Shown here: positions 27,486 to 35,444 of the stretch, one piece after another | Layout: each line of letters begins with the position of its first letter | How positions within the stretch are numbered: position 1 is the stretch's first letter | Assembly (NCBI RefSeq): GCF_036017915.1 | Contig: NZ_CP107929.1 | Coordinates: 1,612,001-1,676,000, forward strand | From: Micromonospora sp. NBC_00421 | Lineage (GTDB): Bacteria > Actinomycetota > Actinomycetes > Mycobacteriales > Micromonosporaceae | Direction of reading: 5' to 3' | DNA: 64,000 nucleotides | Made by a program: the position numbers and the translations under genes | Notes under the pieces: generated by a model | Database searches by the model: none | What the model was told of the DNA's origin: nothing | Seen by the model: the letters and a program-made list of their open reading frames with translations, nothing else

Positions 27486-27791
27486 GTGAGTGACATCGAC
27501 AGCAGGGCCTTCTTCGGTGCCGTCCTGAAGGCCGTCGCCTGCACCCGCAACCACAACACCGACGAGACCGGTTACGCCGAGGGGGTGCTGACACCGACCG
27601 CCCGGATCCGGGAGTTCGAGAAGGAAATCGGCGACCGGGCGCTCACCCGGGCCGAGGCCGAGCAGGTGCTGGGCTGGCTGGACGCCACGTTCCGGGCCAA
27701 GCTCACCCCCGCCGAGGAGCGGGAGCACTACCACCGGTACATCGCCGAGGTGTCCGGGGTGACCCGGGCACCGGCCACCGTCGCCGCCTGA
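27486..27791 (+). CDS. Small unrecognised protein in the cluster (101 aa)
   Basis: GTG 27486 follows a strong ribosome site (GAGAGGAG), 93 nt after the oxoamine-synthase gene. The product is predicted mostly helical and charged. It has a single Cys in an ACTRNHNTDETG stretch and a C-terminal half rich in Glu and Arg. There is no signal peptide, no membrane segment and no phosphopantetheine Ser motif, so it is not an ACP. I cannot assign it to a family. Its position between the chain-releasing enzyme and the amidohydrolase suggests a role in tailoring or in assisting release, but this is inference from location only. Confidence 0.75.
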   Translation: MSDIDSRAFFGAVLKAVACTRNHNTDETGYAEGVLTPTARIREFEKEIGDRALTRAEAEQVLGWLDATFRAKLTPAEEREHYHRYIAEVSGVTRAPATVAA

Positions 27792-27893
27792 CCGGCGGCG
27801 TCCGGTCCGGGGTGCGCCGCCGACCCGGCCCCGTCGGTGGCGCGCCCCGGCCACCCGCCCCCTGCCCGATCGTCGAGCGCCGAGGACGTCGCC

Positions 27894-29009
27894 ATGTCGA
27901 AGCTCGCCTGGTACAGCCACGAGATCTGCTTCTGGCACGACCCCGGACCGGGGTCGGGCTACCTGCCGGTCGGTCCGGGCATCGAACCCCTGCGCCAGCA
28001 CGCCGTCGACCCGGACCTGCGCCGGGCCGAGGGGCTGGTCCGGCTGGCCGGGGTGCTGGACCACTACACCCGGGTCACCCCCGAGCCAGCCACCGACGAC
28101 GAACTGCTGCTGGTGCACGTGCCGGAACACCTCGACCGGGTCGAGGCGGCCTCCGCACTGGGCGCGGGCGACGCCGGGGTGTACGCGTACGTCAACCACC
28201 ACAGCGCCCAGGCCGCCCGGGTGGCGGTGGGGGCCTGCGTGCAGGCGGCCACCGCTGTGCTCGACGGGCGCTTCGACCGGGCGTACTGCCTGGTCCGGCC
28301 GCCCGGACACCACGCCGAGCCGGACCGGGCGATGGCGCTGTGCCTCTACAACAACGTGGCGGTCGCCGCCCGGGCGGCGCAGCGGCACGGGGTACGCCGG
28401 GTGCTGGTGCTCGACTGGGACGTGCACCACGGCAACGGCATCCAGCGGACCTTCTACGACGACCCGGACGTGCTCTACGTCTCGATCCACCAGGAGGGGC
28501 TGTTCCCGCCCGCGTCGGGGCTGGTGACCGAGACGGGTGCGGGCGCCGGCGTGGGTCGTACCCTCAACGTGCCGTTGCCGGCCGGGTCGGGGCACGAGGC
28601 GTACCTGGCGGCGCTGTCCCGGCTGGTCACCCCGGCGGCGCGGGCCTTTCGCCCGGAGCTGATCCTGGTCGCGGCCGGTGTCGACGCGAGCGGTCACGAC
28701 CCGATGGGTCGGATGATGTGCACCAGCCGGACCTTCCACGCGTTGACCGTGGGGATGTGCGCCCTGGCCGACGAACTCACCGGCGGGCGGATCGTCTTCG
28801 TCCACGAGGGCGGCTATTCGGCCTGGTACCAGCCGACGCTGGTGCTGGCCATCGCGTCGGCGATCGCCGGCCTGCCGGAGCCGCCCGATCCCTTCCTGCA
28901 CTCGCTGGAGCACCTTCCCGGGCAACGGCTGCGACCGCAGCAGAGCCGCGTGGTCGAGCACCTGGAAGCCCACCACCCGATGCTGGCACGAGGAGGGCGG
29001 AGCCGATGA
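27894..29009 (+). CDS. HDAC-like Zn amidohydrolase (acetylpolyamine amidohydrolase/histone deacetylase family)
   Basis: A 371-aa protein of the arginase/deacetylase fold. Visible motifs: the tandem His pair in RPPGHHAEPD, Zn ligands Asp and His in LDWDVHHGNG, a further Zn-ligand Asp in AAGVDASGHDP, and a C-terminal EGGY with the transition-state Tyr. All catalytic positions look intact. Such enzymes remove acyl groups from amines. Within this cluster it could deacylate an N-acylated intermediate or prodrug, or act on the aminoketone nitrogen; this is inferred. ATG 27894 is preferred for the AGGA 8 nt upstream; longer in-frame starts exist. The stop overlaps the thioesterase start (ATGA). Confidence 0.88.
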   Translation: MSKLAWYSHEICFWHDPGPGSGYLPVGPGIEPLRQHAVDPDLRRAEGLVRLAGVLDHYTRVTPEPATDDELLLVHVPEHLDRVEAASALGAGDAGVYAYVNHHSAQAARVAVGACVQAATAVLDGRFDRAYCLVRPPGHHAEPDRAMALCLYNNVAVAARAAQRHGVRRVLVLDWDVHHGNGIQRTFYDDPDVLYVSIHQEGLFPPASGLVTETGAGAGVGRTLNVPLPAGSGHEAYLAALSRLVTPAARAFRPELILVAAGVDASGHDPMGRMMCTSRTFHALTVGMCALADELTGGRIVFVHEGGYSAWYQPTLVLAIASAIAGLPEPPDPFLHSLEHLPGQRLRPQQSRVVEHLEAHHPMLARGGRSR

Positions 29010-29839
29010 ACGGCTGGTTGATGCGGGTGGGTGCGGGCCTGCGGCACCCGGTCGACGGCGGGTCCCGGCCCGCCGGCCCGGGCCGCGGCGGGCCGTGGGC
29101 GCGACTGATCGCGCTGCCGCACGCCGGCGGCTGGCCGTCGGCGTTCCGCACCTGGCGGCCGGTGCTGCCGGCGGGGGTCGAGCTGCTGGTCGCCCAGTTG
29201 CCCGGCCGGGGGCTGCGGGCCGGCGAGCGGCCGCTGCGCCGGGTGGCCCCGCTCGTCGACGGCCTCAGCCGCGCCGTCGCGGAGCTGCCACCGCTGCCGT
29301 ACGCGGTCGTCGGGCACAGCTTCGGCAGTGTGCTGGGCTACGAGCTGACCCGGGCGATGGAGCGGCTCGGCCGGCCGCCCCGGCTGCTCACGGTGTCGGC
29401 CCGCCAACCGCCGTGCTTTCCCAGCGAGCCGCCGTTCGCGCACCGCCGGACCGACGCCGAGCTGCTGGAACACCTGGTGGAGATCGGCGGGATCGGCCCG
29501 GAACTGCTGCACCGGGGGGACCTGGTGCGGCCCGCGCTGGCCGCGATCCGGGCCGATCTCGAAGCCATGGAGACCTACCGTCGACCGCCGACCGGGGTGG
29601 CGGTGCCGATCCTGTCGCTGGGCGCGGTGGACGACCCGGTGGTCGTCGCCGACCGGCTGCACCTGTGGTCGCTGGAGACGACGGGGGCCTTCACCCGCCG
29701 GATGTTCACCGGCGGCCACTTCTACCTGTACGCGCCGGACACCGCAGCCACCATCGCGGAACATCTTTTACCGCTTTGTTTCCCCCATCTGGCGGAACAT
29801 CAAGAAATGTCCCACCCCAGTGCGACCCTGTCGCGCTGA
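29006..29839 (+). CDS. Type II thioesterase (alpha/beta hydrolase)
   Basis: 277 aa. N-terminal LPHAGG, the nucleophile elbow GHSFGS, an Asp in GAVDDPVV and a His in GGHFYLY form the catalytic triad of stand-alone editing thioesterases that clear stalled acyl groups from PCP/ACP domains. It begins inside the stop of the amidohydrolase gene (ATGA). Codon 255 is TTA (29768-29770), rare in high-GC actinomycetes, in a locally AT-richer 3' end that may also hold a promoter for the exporter. The ~20 residues after the usual family end (LCFPHLAEHQ onward) look like an add-on tail. Confidence 0.92.
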   Translation: MNGWLMRVGAGLRHPVDGGSRPAGPGRGGPWARLIALPHAGGWPSAFRTWRPVLPAGVELLVAQLPGRGLRAGERPLRRVAPLVDGLSRAVAELPPLPYAVVGHSFGSVLGYELTRAMERLGRPPRLLTVSARQPPCFPSEPPFAHRRTDAELLEHLVEIGGIGPELLHRGDLVRPALAAIRADLEAMETYRRPPTGVAVPILSLGAVDDPVVVADRLHLWSLETTGAFTRRMFTGGHFYLYAPDTAATIAEHLLPLCFPHLAEHQEMSHPSATLSR

Positions 29840-29869
29840 CCACTCCGCACGATCCAGAGAGGAACCACC

Positions 29870-31417
29870 TTGGGCACCACGAGCGAACCGCAGCACCGGG
29901 CGAGCCCCCGGGAATGGCTGGGCCTGGCAGTGCTGGCACTGCCGACGCTGCTGCTCTCCATCGACATGAGCGTCCTGCACCTCGCGGTGCCGCACATCAG
30001 CGAGAGCCTGCTGCCCAGCGCGCCGCAGATGTTGTGGATCATCGACATCTACGGCTTCATGATCGCCGGCCTGCTGGTGACCATGGGCACGCTCGGCGAC
30101 CGCATCGGCCGGCGTCGGCTGTTGCTGATCGGTGCCGCCGCGTTCGGGGTCGCCTCGGTGATCGCCGCGTACGCCGACAGCCCCGCCATGCTGATCGCCG
30201 CGCGCGCCGTGCTCGGCATCGCCGGCGCCACCCTGATGCCGTCCACCCTCGCGCTGATCAGCAACATGTTCCAGGACGCGAAGCAGCGGGGGATCGCGAT
30301 CGCCGTCTGGGTCACCATGTTCTCCGTCGGCATCGCGCTCGGCCCGGTGGTCGGCGGCGCGTTGCTGGAGTACTTCTGGTGGGGCTCGGTCTTCCTGCTG
30401 AACGTGCCGATCATGGCGGTGCTGCTGCTGGCCGGCCCGCGCCTGCTGCCCGAGTACCGGGACGCCGACGCCGGCCGGCTCGACCTGACCAGCGTGGCGC
30501 TGTCCCTGGCTACCATCCTGCCCGTCATCTACGGCCTCAAGGAGCTGGCCAAGGACGACCCGGGCCTGCTGCCGGTGCTCGCCATCGTCGTCGGCCTGAC
30601 CGTCGGCGTGTTCTTCGTCCGCCGGCAGCGGGGTCTCACCAGCCCACTGATCGACCTGCGCCTGTTCCGCAACCGCGCGCTGACCACCGCCCTGGTGGCG
30701 ATGCTGTTCAGCATGCTGATCGCCGGGGGGACGTATCTCTTCGTCACCCAGTACCTCCAGTTGGTGGTGGGGCTCTCCCCGCTGCGCGCCGGGCTCTGGC
30801 TGCTACCGGCGGCGCTCGCCCTGATCGTCACCTCGATGCTCTCGCCGGTGCTGGCCGCGCGCTTCGCCCCGGCGCACGTGGTGGCCGTCGGCCTGGCCGT
30901 CTCGGCGGTCGGGCACCTCACCCTGGCCCTGGTCGGCAGCGAGGGCGGGCTCACCCAACTGGTGGTCGGCTTCCTCCTGGTCTATGCCGGGGGTGGGCCG
31001 CTGATCGCCCTCGGCACCGACATCGTCGTCGGCTCGGCACCGCCCGCGCAGGCCGGATCCGCCTCGGCCGTCTCGGAGACCAGCACCGAACTGGGCATGG
31101 CGCTCGGCGTCGCCATCCTGGGCAGCATCGGCACCATCGTCTACCGCAGCCAGCTGACAGTTCCCGAGGGAGCCGCCGCGGGCGACACGCTGGCCACCGC
31201 CGTCGCCGCCGCCGAACGGCTGCCCGGGGAGGTCGGCGCGACGCTGCTGGCCTCCGCCCGGGAGGCGTTCACCGACGGGCTGAACGTGATCGGCGCGATC
31301 AGCACCGTGATCACCGTCCTGCTGACCGTCGCGGTGCTGACCATGGTCCGCGGACGACCGGCGGGGTCGGACGACGCACCGGTGGCCGACGCCGTGCCGG
31401 CGCGGACGGCGTCCTGA
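29870..31417 (+). CDS. MFS drug exporter, DHA2/EmrB-QacA type, 14 TM
   Basis: A 515-aa membrane protein with about 14 hydrophobic segments. Motif A-like GTLGDRIGRR follows TM2. An antiporter motif C (GIALGPVVGG) lies in TM5. The start is TTG 29870, with AGAGAGGA about 7 nt upstream and no better ATG/GTG nearby. It lies 30 nt after the thioesterase, as the last gene of the cluster on this side. Likely exports the cluster's product and contributes to self-protection by proton-driven efflux; the substrate is inferred from position. Confidence 0.92.
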   Translation: MGTTSEPQHRASPREWLGLAVLALPTLLLSIDMSVLHLAVPHISESLLPSAPQMLWIIDIYGFMIAGLLVTMGTLGDRIGRRRLLLIGAAAFGVASVIAAYADSPAMLIAARAVLGIAGATLMPSTLALISNMFQDAKQRGIAIAVWVTMFSVGIALGPVVGGALLEYFWWGSVFLLNVPIMAVLLLAGPRLLPEYRDADAGRLDLTSVALSLATILPVIYGLKELAKDDPGLLPVLAIVVGLTVGVFFVRRQRGLTSPLIDLRLFRNRALTTALVAMLFSMLIAGGTYLFVTQYLQLVVGLSPLRAGLWLLPAALALIVTSMLSPVLAARFAPAHVVAVGLAVSAVGHLTLALVGSEGGLTQLVVGFLLVYAGGGPLIALGTDIVVGSAPPAQAGSASAVSETSTELGMALGVAILGSIGTIVYRSQLTVPEGAAAGDTLATAVAAAERLPGEVGATLLASAREAFTDGLNVIGAISTVITVLLTVAVLTMVRGRPAGSDDAPVADAVPARTAS

Positions 31418-31443
31418 CCGGCGTCCGCCCGTCGGGCCGGGGC

Positions 31444-31472
31444 GGGCCGGTGGACCACGCGGCCACCGGCCC
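31444..31472. terminator. Bidirectional hairpin between convergent genes
   Basis: A perfect 10-bp stem (GGGCCGGTGG / CCACCGGCCC) with a 9-nt loop and no T-tract. It sits between the stop of the exporter gene and the stop of the convergent nuclease gene, marking the 3' end of the biosynthetic cluster. Confidence 0.6.
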
Positions 31473-31492
31473 GGCCCGGGGCCGCCCCGGGA

Positions 31493-32149
31493 TCAGTAGG
31501 CGTAGCTGACCGAGATGGTGACGTTCGGGCAACCACCGGCCAGGCTGGTCAGGGCGTTCTTCTCGGTACTGTCGACGGTGAGCCGCCAGCGGGTCTTGGT
31601 GGCGACCCACTCGGTGACGTACCGGCACCGGGCGGTGGCGTACGGCGGCAGCCAGGTTGCCGGGTCCTGGTCGCCCTTGGCCTGGTTGACGTTGTCGGTG
31701 ACGGCCGCCAACGGCCGGCTGTCACCGAGGTCGTTGGCGTACGCCTGGCGGCGGCTGGTGGTCCAGCTGCGTGCCCCGGAGTCCCACGCCTCGGCGAGCG
31801 GCACCATGTGGTCGATGTCGAGGTCACCGGCGGCGGTCCAGTAGGCGTTGTCGTAGTAGGAGTACCAGCGGCCCCCGCTGAGGGCGCAGCCGCTGCCGAC
31901 GGCGGGCGCGCTGACCGCCTCGGCGAGCAGCACCTCGTTGCGGGTGGTGCAGCCGTCGCCGTCGGCGTCGATCCAGTGCGGGAAGAGGTCCCGGCTGTAG
32001 CCGGTGCGATTCTCGGCGGCGACGGTGAGGTCGGCGACGGCGGTGGTCAGCGGGGCGGAGTAGCCGGCGGCCCCGGCGGGGTGGGCGAGGCCGGTGGTGG
32101 CGAGGACCGCGGTGAGGATGGTCGCGGCGGCACGCGGGCGTCGGTTCAT
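31493..32149 (-). CDS. Secreted HNH-family nuclease
   Basis: 218 aa. A signal peptide (MNRRPRAAATILTAVLATTG, Ala-rich cleavage region near residue 28) suggests export. The core carries the DIDHMVPLAEAWDSGA segment, the HNH His with a metal-site Asp, followed by DSRPLAAVTDNVNQAKGDQ and DPATWLPP, the typical layout of the actinobacterial secreted HNH (DUF1524-like) family. Probable extracellular nuclease for nucleotide scavenging; the substrate is unknown. The ATG at 32149 is chosen because it directly precedes the signal peptide; the open frame continues upstream without a secretion-compatible start. Confidence 0.85.
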   Translation of the reverse strand: MNRRPRAAATILTAVLATTGLAHPAGAAGYSAPLTTAVADLTVAAENRTGYSRDLFPHWIDADGDGCTTRNEVLLAEAVSAPAVGSGCALSGGRWYSYYDNAYWTAAGDLDIDHMVPLAEAWDSGARSWTTSRRQAYANDLGDSRPLAAVTDNVNQAKGDQDPATWLPPYATARCRYVTEWVATKTRWRLTVDSTEKNALTSLAGGCPNVTISVSYAY

Positions 32150-32252
32150 GGTGCTCCGTCCAGGTGAGATGTGGGCTCCCTGGGAAATGTATAGACGAAG
32201 ATCGAAGCATTGGTCCAGCACGCGTTCCGTGAACGATGGACGAAATCGCCTG

Positions 32253-33158
32253 TCAGCGGCGGGCCGGCAGCCGGGCCAGCTTGTCCGGGTTGACCACCAG
32301 CAGCAGCCGTTCGATGCCGCGTACCGAGGTGTCAAGCGTGATCAGGGTGACCGGGCGGTCGCTCGCGACCAGCAGCCCGGGGCCGCCGTTGACCTCGACC
32401 AGGTCGATAGTCGTCGTCCGCCAGTACTTGCGCCGCACGTTGTCCAGGAAGGTGGTCACCCGGGCCACCCCGCACACGTCGCGGCGGGCCGCGTGCACCC
32501 GGCCGCCACCGTCGGAGCGGGCCACCACGTCGGCGGTGAGCAGCTGCTCCAGCGTGGCCAGGTCGCCGTCGCGGGCCGCACCGAGGAACGCCCGCACCAG
32601 TTGCCGCCGCCGCTGCGGCGGGGCCGGCGTGGACCCCTCGACGGCGAGGTGCCGCCGCGCCCGGCTGGCCAGTTGCCGGGCGTTCGGCTCGGAGGTGCCG
32701 AGCACCTCGGCGATCTCCCGGTACGGGTAGTCGAACGCCTCGCGCAGCACGTACGCGGCCCGCTCGGCGGGGGCCAGCCGCTCCAGCAACAGCAGGACCG
32801 CGACGTCCAGCGCCGCCGCCCGTTCCGCGCCCAGGGTCGGGTCGGCGCTGGTGTCGACCGGTTCGGGCAGCCACGGCCCGACGTACGTCTCCCGGGTGGC
32901 CCGCGCCGACGTCGCCGCGTTCACCGCCAGCCGGGTGGTCGTGGTGGTCAGGAAGGCCGCCGGGTTGCGTACCCCGCTCCGGTCGACGCCCTGCCAGCGC
33001 AGCCACGCCTCCTGCACCACGTCCTCGGCCTCGACGACGCTGCCCAGCATCCGGTAGGCCAGCCCGAACAACCTCGGCCGCACGTCGAGGAACGCGGCCA
33101 GGTCCGCCGCCGCCACGGTCGGTTGCCCGTCGGCGGTGGCCCCGGAGCCGGTCGTCAT
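32253..33158 (-). CDS. ECF41-family RNA polymerase sigma factor (SigJ-like)
   Basis: 301 aa. Region 2 near residues 25-95 (YRMLGSVVEAEDVVQEAWLR), region 4 near 130-185 (APAERAAYVLREAFDY, then an HTH ending NARQLASRARRHL), and a ~110-residue C-terminal SnoaL-like domain that regulates activity in ECF41 proteins. The family is typically encoded beside a carboxymuconolactone decarboxylase, oxidoreductase or epimerase ('COE') gene, as here. A 17-bp hairpin separates it from that upstream gene. The ATG 33158 start is preferred; an in-frame GTG at 33239 would overlap the neighbour. Confidence 0.9.
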   Translation of the reverse strand: MTTGSGATADGQPTVAAADLAAFLDVRPRLFGLAYRMLGSVVEAEDVVQEAWLRWQGVDRSGVRNPAAFLTTTTTRLAVNAATSARATRETYVGPWLPEPVDTSADPTLGAERAAALDVAVLLLLERLAPAERAAYVLREAFDYPYREIAEVLGTSEPNARQLASRARRHLAVEGSTPAPPQRRRQLVRAFLGAARDGDLATLEQLLTADVVARSDGGGRVHAARRDVCGVARVTTFLDNVRRKYWRTTTIDLVEVNGGPGLLVASDRPVTLITLDTSVRGIERLLLVVNPDKLARLPARR

Positions 33159-33180
33159 GCACCTACCGTAGGCGGCACGA

Positions 33181-33218
33181 CGCGCGGACCCGACGTCACC
33201 CGACGTCGGGTCCGCGCG
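33181..33218 (-). terminator. Perfect 17-bp hairpin between the COE gene and the ECF41 gene
   Basis: Arms 33181-33197 and 33202-33218 pair perfectly with a 4-nt loop, 5 nt beyond the COE stop codon. It lacks a T-tract, as GC-rich actinobacterial terminators often do. It would terminate or attenuate transcription before the sigma-factor gene. Confidence 0.65.
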
Positions 33219-33223
33219 CAGGG

Positions 33224-33964
33224 TCAGCGTGCGCGCCACTCGGCCAGCCGGATGCCACCGGTACGGGCGTCGCCGAGCGGGACCAGCGACTGCTCCGTGA
33301 GCAGCGCCCCGAAGTAGCGCCCCTGCGGGTCGGTGACCACCGACCGGGGGTCACCGGCGGCGGCCAGTGCCTCCCGACCCAGCTCGTCCATGCCGAACCG
33401 CTGCGGCCCGGCCAGCTCCACGATCCCGTCGACAGGTGCGCCGACCGCGATCTCGGCCACCACCGCCACCACGTCGTCGGCGGCGATCGGCTGGATCAGC
33501 GCCGGGGGCAGGCGCACCTCGTCGCCCACGACGGCGGACTCGACGATGGCCGGCACGAACTCGAAGAACTGGGTGGCGCGTACCACCGTCCACGGAATCC
33601 CGGCCGCCGCGATCAACGCTTCCTGCGCCACCTTGGCCCGCATGTAACCGCTGTCCGGGATGCGGTCGGCGCCGACGATGGACAGCGCCACGTGATGCCG
33701 TACACCGGCCTCAGCCTCCGCGTCGAGCAGGGTACGGGTGGACGTCTCGAAGAACGTCAGGACGGCCACCTCCTCGAACGACGGTGAGTTCGACACGTCC
33801 ACCACGACGTCGGCGCCGTCGAGCGCCTCCGCCACCCCCACGCCGGTAAGCGTGTCCACTCCGGTGCGCGGCGAGGCCGCTACCGCGTCGTGGCCCTGCT
33901 GCCCGAGCAGCGCCACCACTCTGCTGCCGATGAGTCCGCTGCCCCCGATGACGACGATCTTCAC
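33224..33964 (-). CDS. NmrA/epimerase-like NAD(P)-binding protein (ECF41-linked COE gene)
   Basis: 246 aa. Starts with a Rossmann dinucleotide motif (VVIGGSGLIGSRVV); no canonical SDR YxxxK is obvious, though GYMRAKVAQE occupies the equivalent place. WTVVRATQFFEFV and the C-terminal substrate half match atypical SDR/NmrA proteins annotated as NAD(P)H-binding reductases. Its position next to the ECF41 factor marks it as the likely principal target of that factor. GTG 33964 is chosen at the Rossmann start, with AGGGAG 12 nt upstream. Substrate unknown. Confidence 0.82.
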   Translation of the reverse strand: MKIVVIGGSGLIGSRVVALLGQQGHDAVAASPRTGVDTLTGVGVAEALDGADVVVDVSNSPSFEEVAVLTFFETSTRTLLDAEAEAGVRHHVALSIVGADRIPDSGYMRAKVAQEALIAAAGIPWTVVRATQFFEFVPAIVESAVVGDEVRLPPALIQPIAADDVVAVVAEIAVGAPVDGIVELAGPQRFGMDELGREALAAAGDPRSVVTDPQGRYFGALLTEQSLVPLGDARTGGIRLAEWRAR

Positions 33965-34017
33965 AGTTGATCCACTCCCTGTCCGTCCGTGGCGGTCGTA
34001 CCACCCTGCATCCATAC

Positions 34018-34044
34018 GACCGGCCGGGTCGTCGATCCGTGACA
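34018..34044 (-). promoter_or_regulatory. Candidate ECF41-type promoter for the COE gene
   Basis: On the minus strand TGTCACG (34044-34038) is followed after 16 nt by GGTC (34021-34018). The published ECF41 target pattern is TGTCACA-n16-CGTC, so this differs at two positions. It lies 54 nt before the GTG start of the COE gene. Confidence 0.45.
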
Positions 34045-34204
34045 GCTCCGGCCCGATTCGCTCGTCGCCCGCCGGCTCCCGGCAGCCGCGGCACTGCGCC
34101 CACCGGCCGATCCGCCAGCTCACCAGCGCCGTGCCGGCAGGCCGGTCCGTCGCCGGGTAGCGTTCCGGCGGTGGGTGCGCCGGCACCCGGGTGAGGGAGA
34201 GATC

Positions 34205-34978
34205 ATGGTGGCCACGACGACGGTGGAGGTGCCGACCAGCGACGGCGCGGCGGACGCCTACCTGGTCCGGCCGGACGACGACGGGCCGTTTCCGGCGGTG
34301 CTGTTCTTCATGGACGCCTTCGGACTGCGCCCCCGGCTCGCCGAGATGGCCGAGCGGATCGCCGCGCGCGGCCACCTGGTGCTGGTGCCGAACCTGTTCC
34401 ATCGGGCCGGCCGGGCACCGCTGTTCGACCTCGGTGACTTGGCCGACCCGCAGCGGCGCGGCGAGCTGTTCGGGCGGATCGTGCCGCTGATCACCGCGCT
34501 CACCCCGGAGCTGATGGCCCGGGACAGCGGGTCCTACCTGGACTTCCTGGCGGCCCGTGACGACGTCGCGCCCGGACCGGTGGCGATCGTCGGGTACTGC
34601 ATGGGTGGCACCAACGCGCTGCGCGCGATCGCGGCGCATCCGGACCGGATCGCGGCGCTGGCCAGCTTCCACGCCGGCCGGGTCGTCACCGACGAGCCGG
34701 ACAGCCCGCACCTGGGCGTCGGCGCGGTCACCGGTGAGCTGTACTTCGCCCACGCCGACCAGGACGCGTCGATGACCGCCGCACAGATCACCACGCTGGA
34801 GCGGGCGCTCGACGCCGCCGGGGTCAGCTACCGCTCCGAGCTTTACCCCGGCGCCGCCCACGGCTTCACGATGGCCGACACCCCGCTCTACGACGAGCAG
34901 GCCACCGAGCGTCACTGGTCCGCCCTGTTCGACCTGCTCGACCGGACCTTCGGGGGGAGCGGCGCGGCGGCCGGATGA
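34205..34978 (+). CDS. Dienelactone hydrolase family protein
   Basis: 257 aa, alpha/beta hydrolase. The nucleophile Cys lies in GYCMGG, the Asp in AHADQD and the His in GAAHGF, a Cys-Asp-His triad characteristic of dienelactone hydrolases. These hydrolyse enol-lactones in chlorocatechol-type pathways, but many genomic members have other ester or lactone substrates. No aromatic-degradation genes are nearby. ATG 34205 follows GGGAGAG. It is transcribed away from the ECF41/COE pair and stands alone. Confidence 0.88.
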   Translation: MVATTTVEVPTSDGAADAYLVRPDDDGPFPAVLFFMDAFGLRPRLAEMAERIAARGHLVLVPNLFHRAGRAPLFDLGDLADPQRRGELFGRIVPLITALTPELMARDSGSYLDFLAARDDVAPGPVAIVGYCMGGTNALRAIAAHPDRIAALASFHAGRVVTDEPDSPHLGVGAVTGELYFAHADQDASMTAAQITTLERALDAAGVSYRSELYPGAAHGFTMADTPLYDEQATERHWSALFDLLDRTFGGSGAAAG

Positions 34979-35102
34979 CGGTCGGCGCGCGGCCTCATGA
35001 CAGTCGCGTGACATTCGGCCCGGGGCGGCCCTGAGCCGGTTTCACCACCCGGTCGCCGGGGGCAGAAGCCAGGCGACAGCGACTCGTGGAGGGACGGAAC
35101 AC

Positions 35103-35372
35103 GTGGAAGTACAGGGCTTCTTCACCGCCATCATCATCGGCCTGGTCATCGGAGCGCTGGGCCGGTTGGTGGTGCCGGGCAAGCAGAAGATCTCCATCCT
35201 GCTCACCCTGGCCATCGGCGTGGTGGCCGCGATTCTCGGCACTCTGGTGGCCGCGGCGCTGGGCGTCGACGAGACGGCCGGCATCGACTGGATCGAGCTG
35301 TTCATCCAGGTGGCCTTCGCGGCCATCGGTGTCGCCCTCCTCGCCGGTACGTACGGCCGACGTCGGCACTGA
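35103..35372 (+). CDS. GlsB/YeaQ/YmgE-family stress membrane protein
   Basis: 89 aa with three hydrophobic segments: an N-terminal glycine-rich one (IIIGLVIGALGRLVVPG), a middle one (LLTLAIGVVAAILGTLV) and a C-terminal one. This is the transglycosylase-associated/GlsB family, small membrane proteins linked to envelope stress but without a proven biochemical role. GTG 35103 follows GGAGGGA. Monocistronic, ending at a hairpin. Confidence 0.85.
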   Translation: MEVQGFFTAIIIGLVIGALGRLVVPGKQKISILLTLAIGVVAAILGTLVAAALGVDETAGIDWIELFIQVAFAAIGVALLAGTYGRRRH

Positions 35373-35381
35373 CCTGCGCCC

Positions 35382-35421
35382 CCGTGCCGGCCCACCCCCT
35401 CCCCGGGGCGGGCCGGCACGG
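35382..35421. terminator. Bidirectional hairpin, 12-bp stem
   Basis: CCGTGCCGGCCC (35382-35393) pairs perfectly with GGGCCGGCACGG (35410-35421) between convergent genes. Confidence 0.6.
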
Positions 35422-35444
35422 CTGTCGGCCCCCGTCCCCGCCGG

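Noticed and set aside
27812..29005. Upstream extension of the thioesterase reading frame to a 675-aa protein
   Set aside because: The extension overlaps the HDAC-like gene in another frame and is Arg/Gly/Pro-rich; the ATG at 29006 with an ATGA overlap starts the true thioesterase fold.
1..31417. Cluster considered as an enediyne or aminoglycoside-type alkylator locus
   Set aside because: No enediyne PKSE, unbwv genes or sugar genes are seen; the modular PKS-AOS layout differs.
34205..34978. Dienelactone hydrolase considered part of an aromatic-degradation operon
   Set aside because: No catechol or muconate genes are nearby; it is monocistronic.
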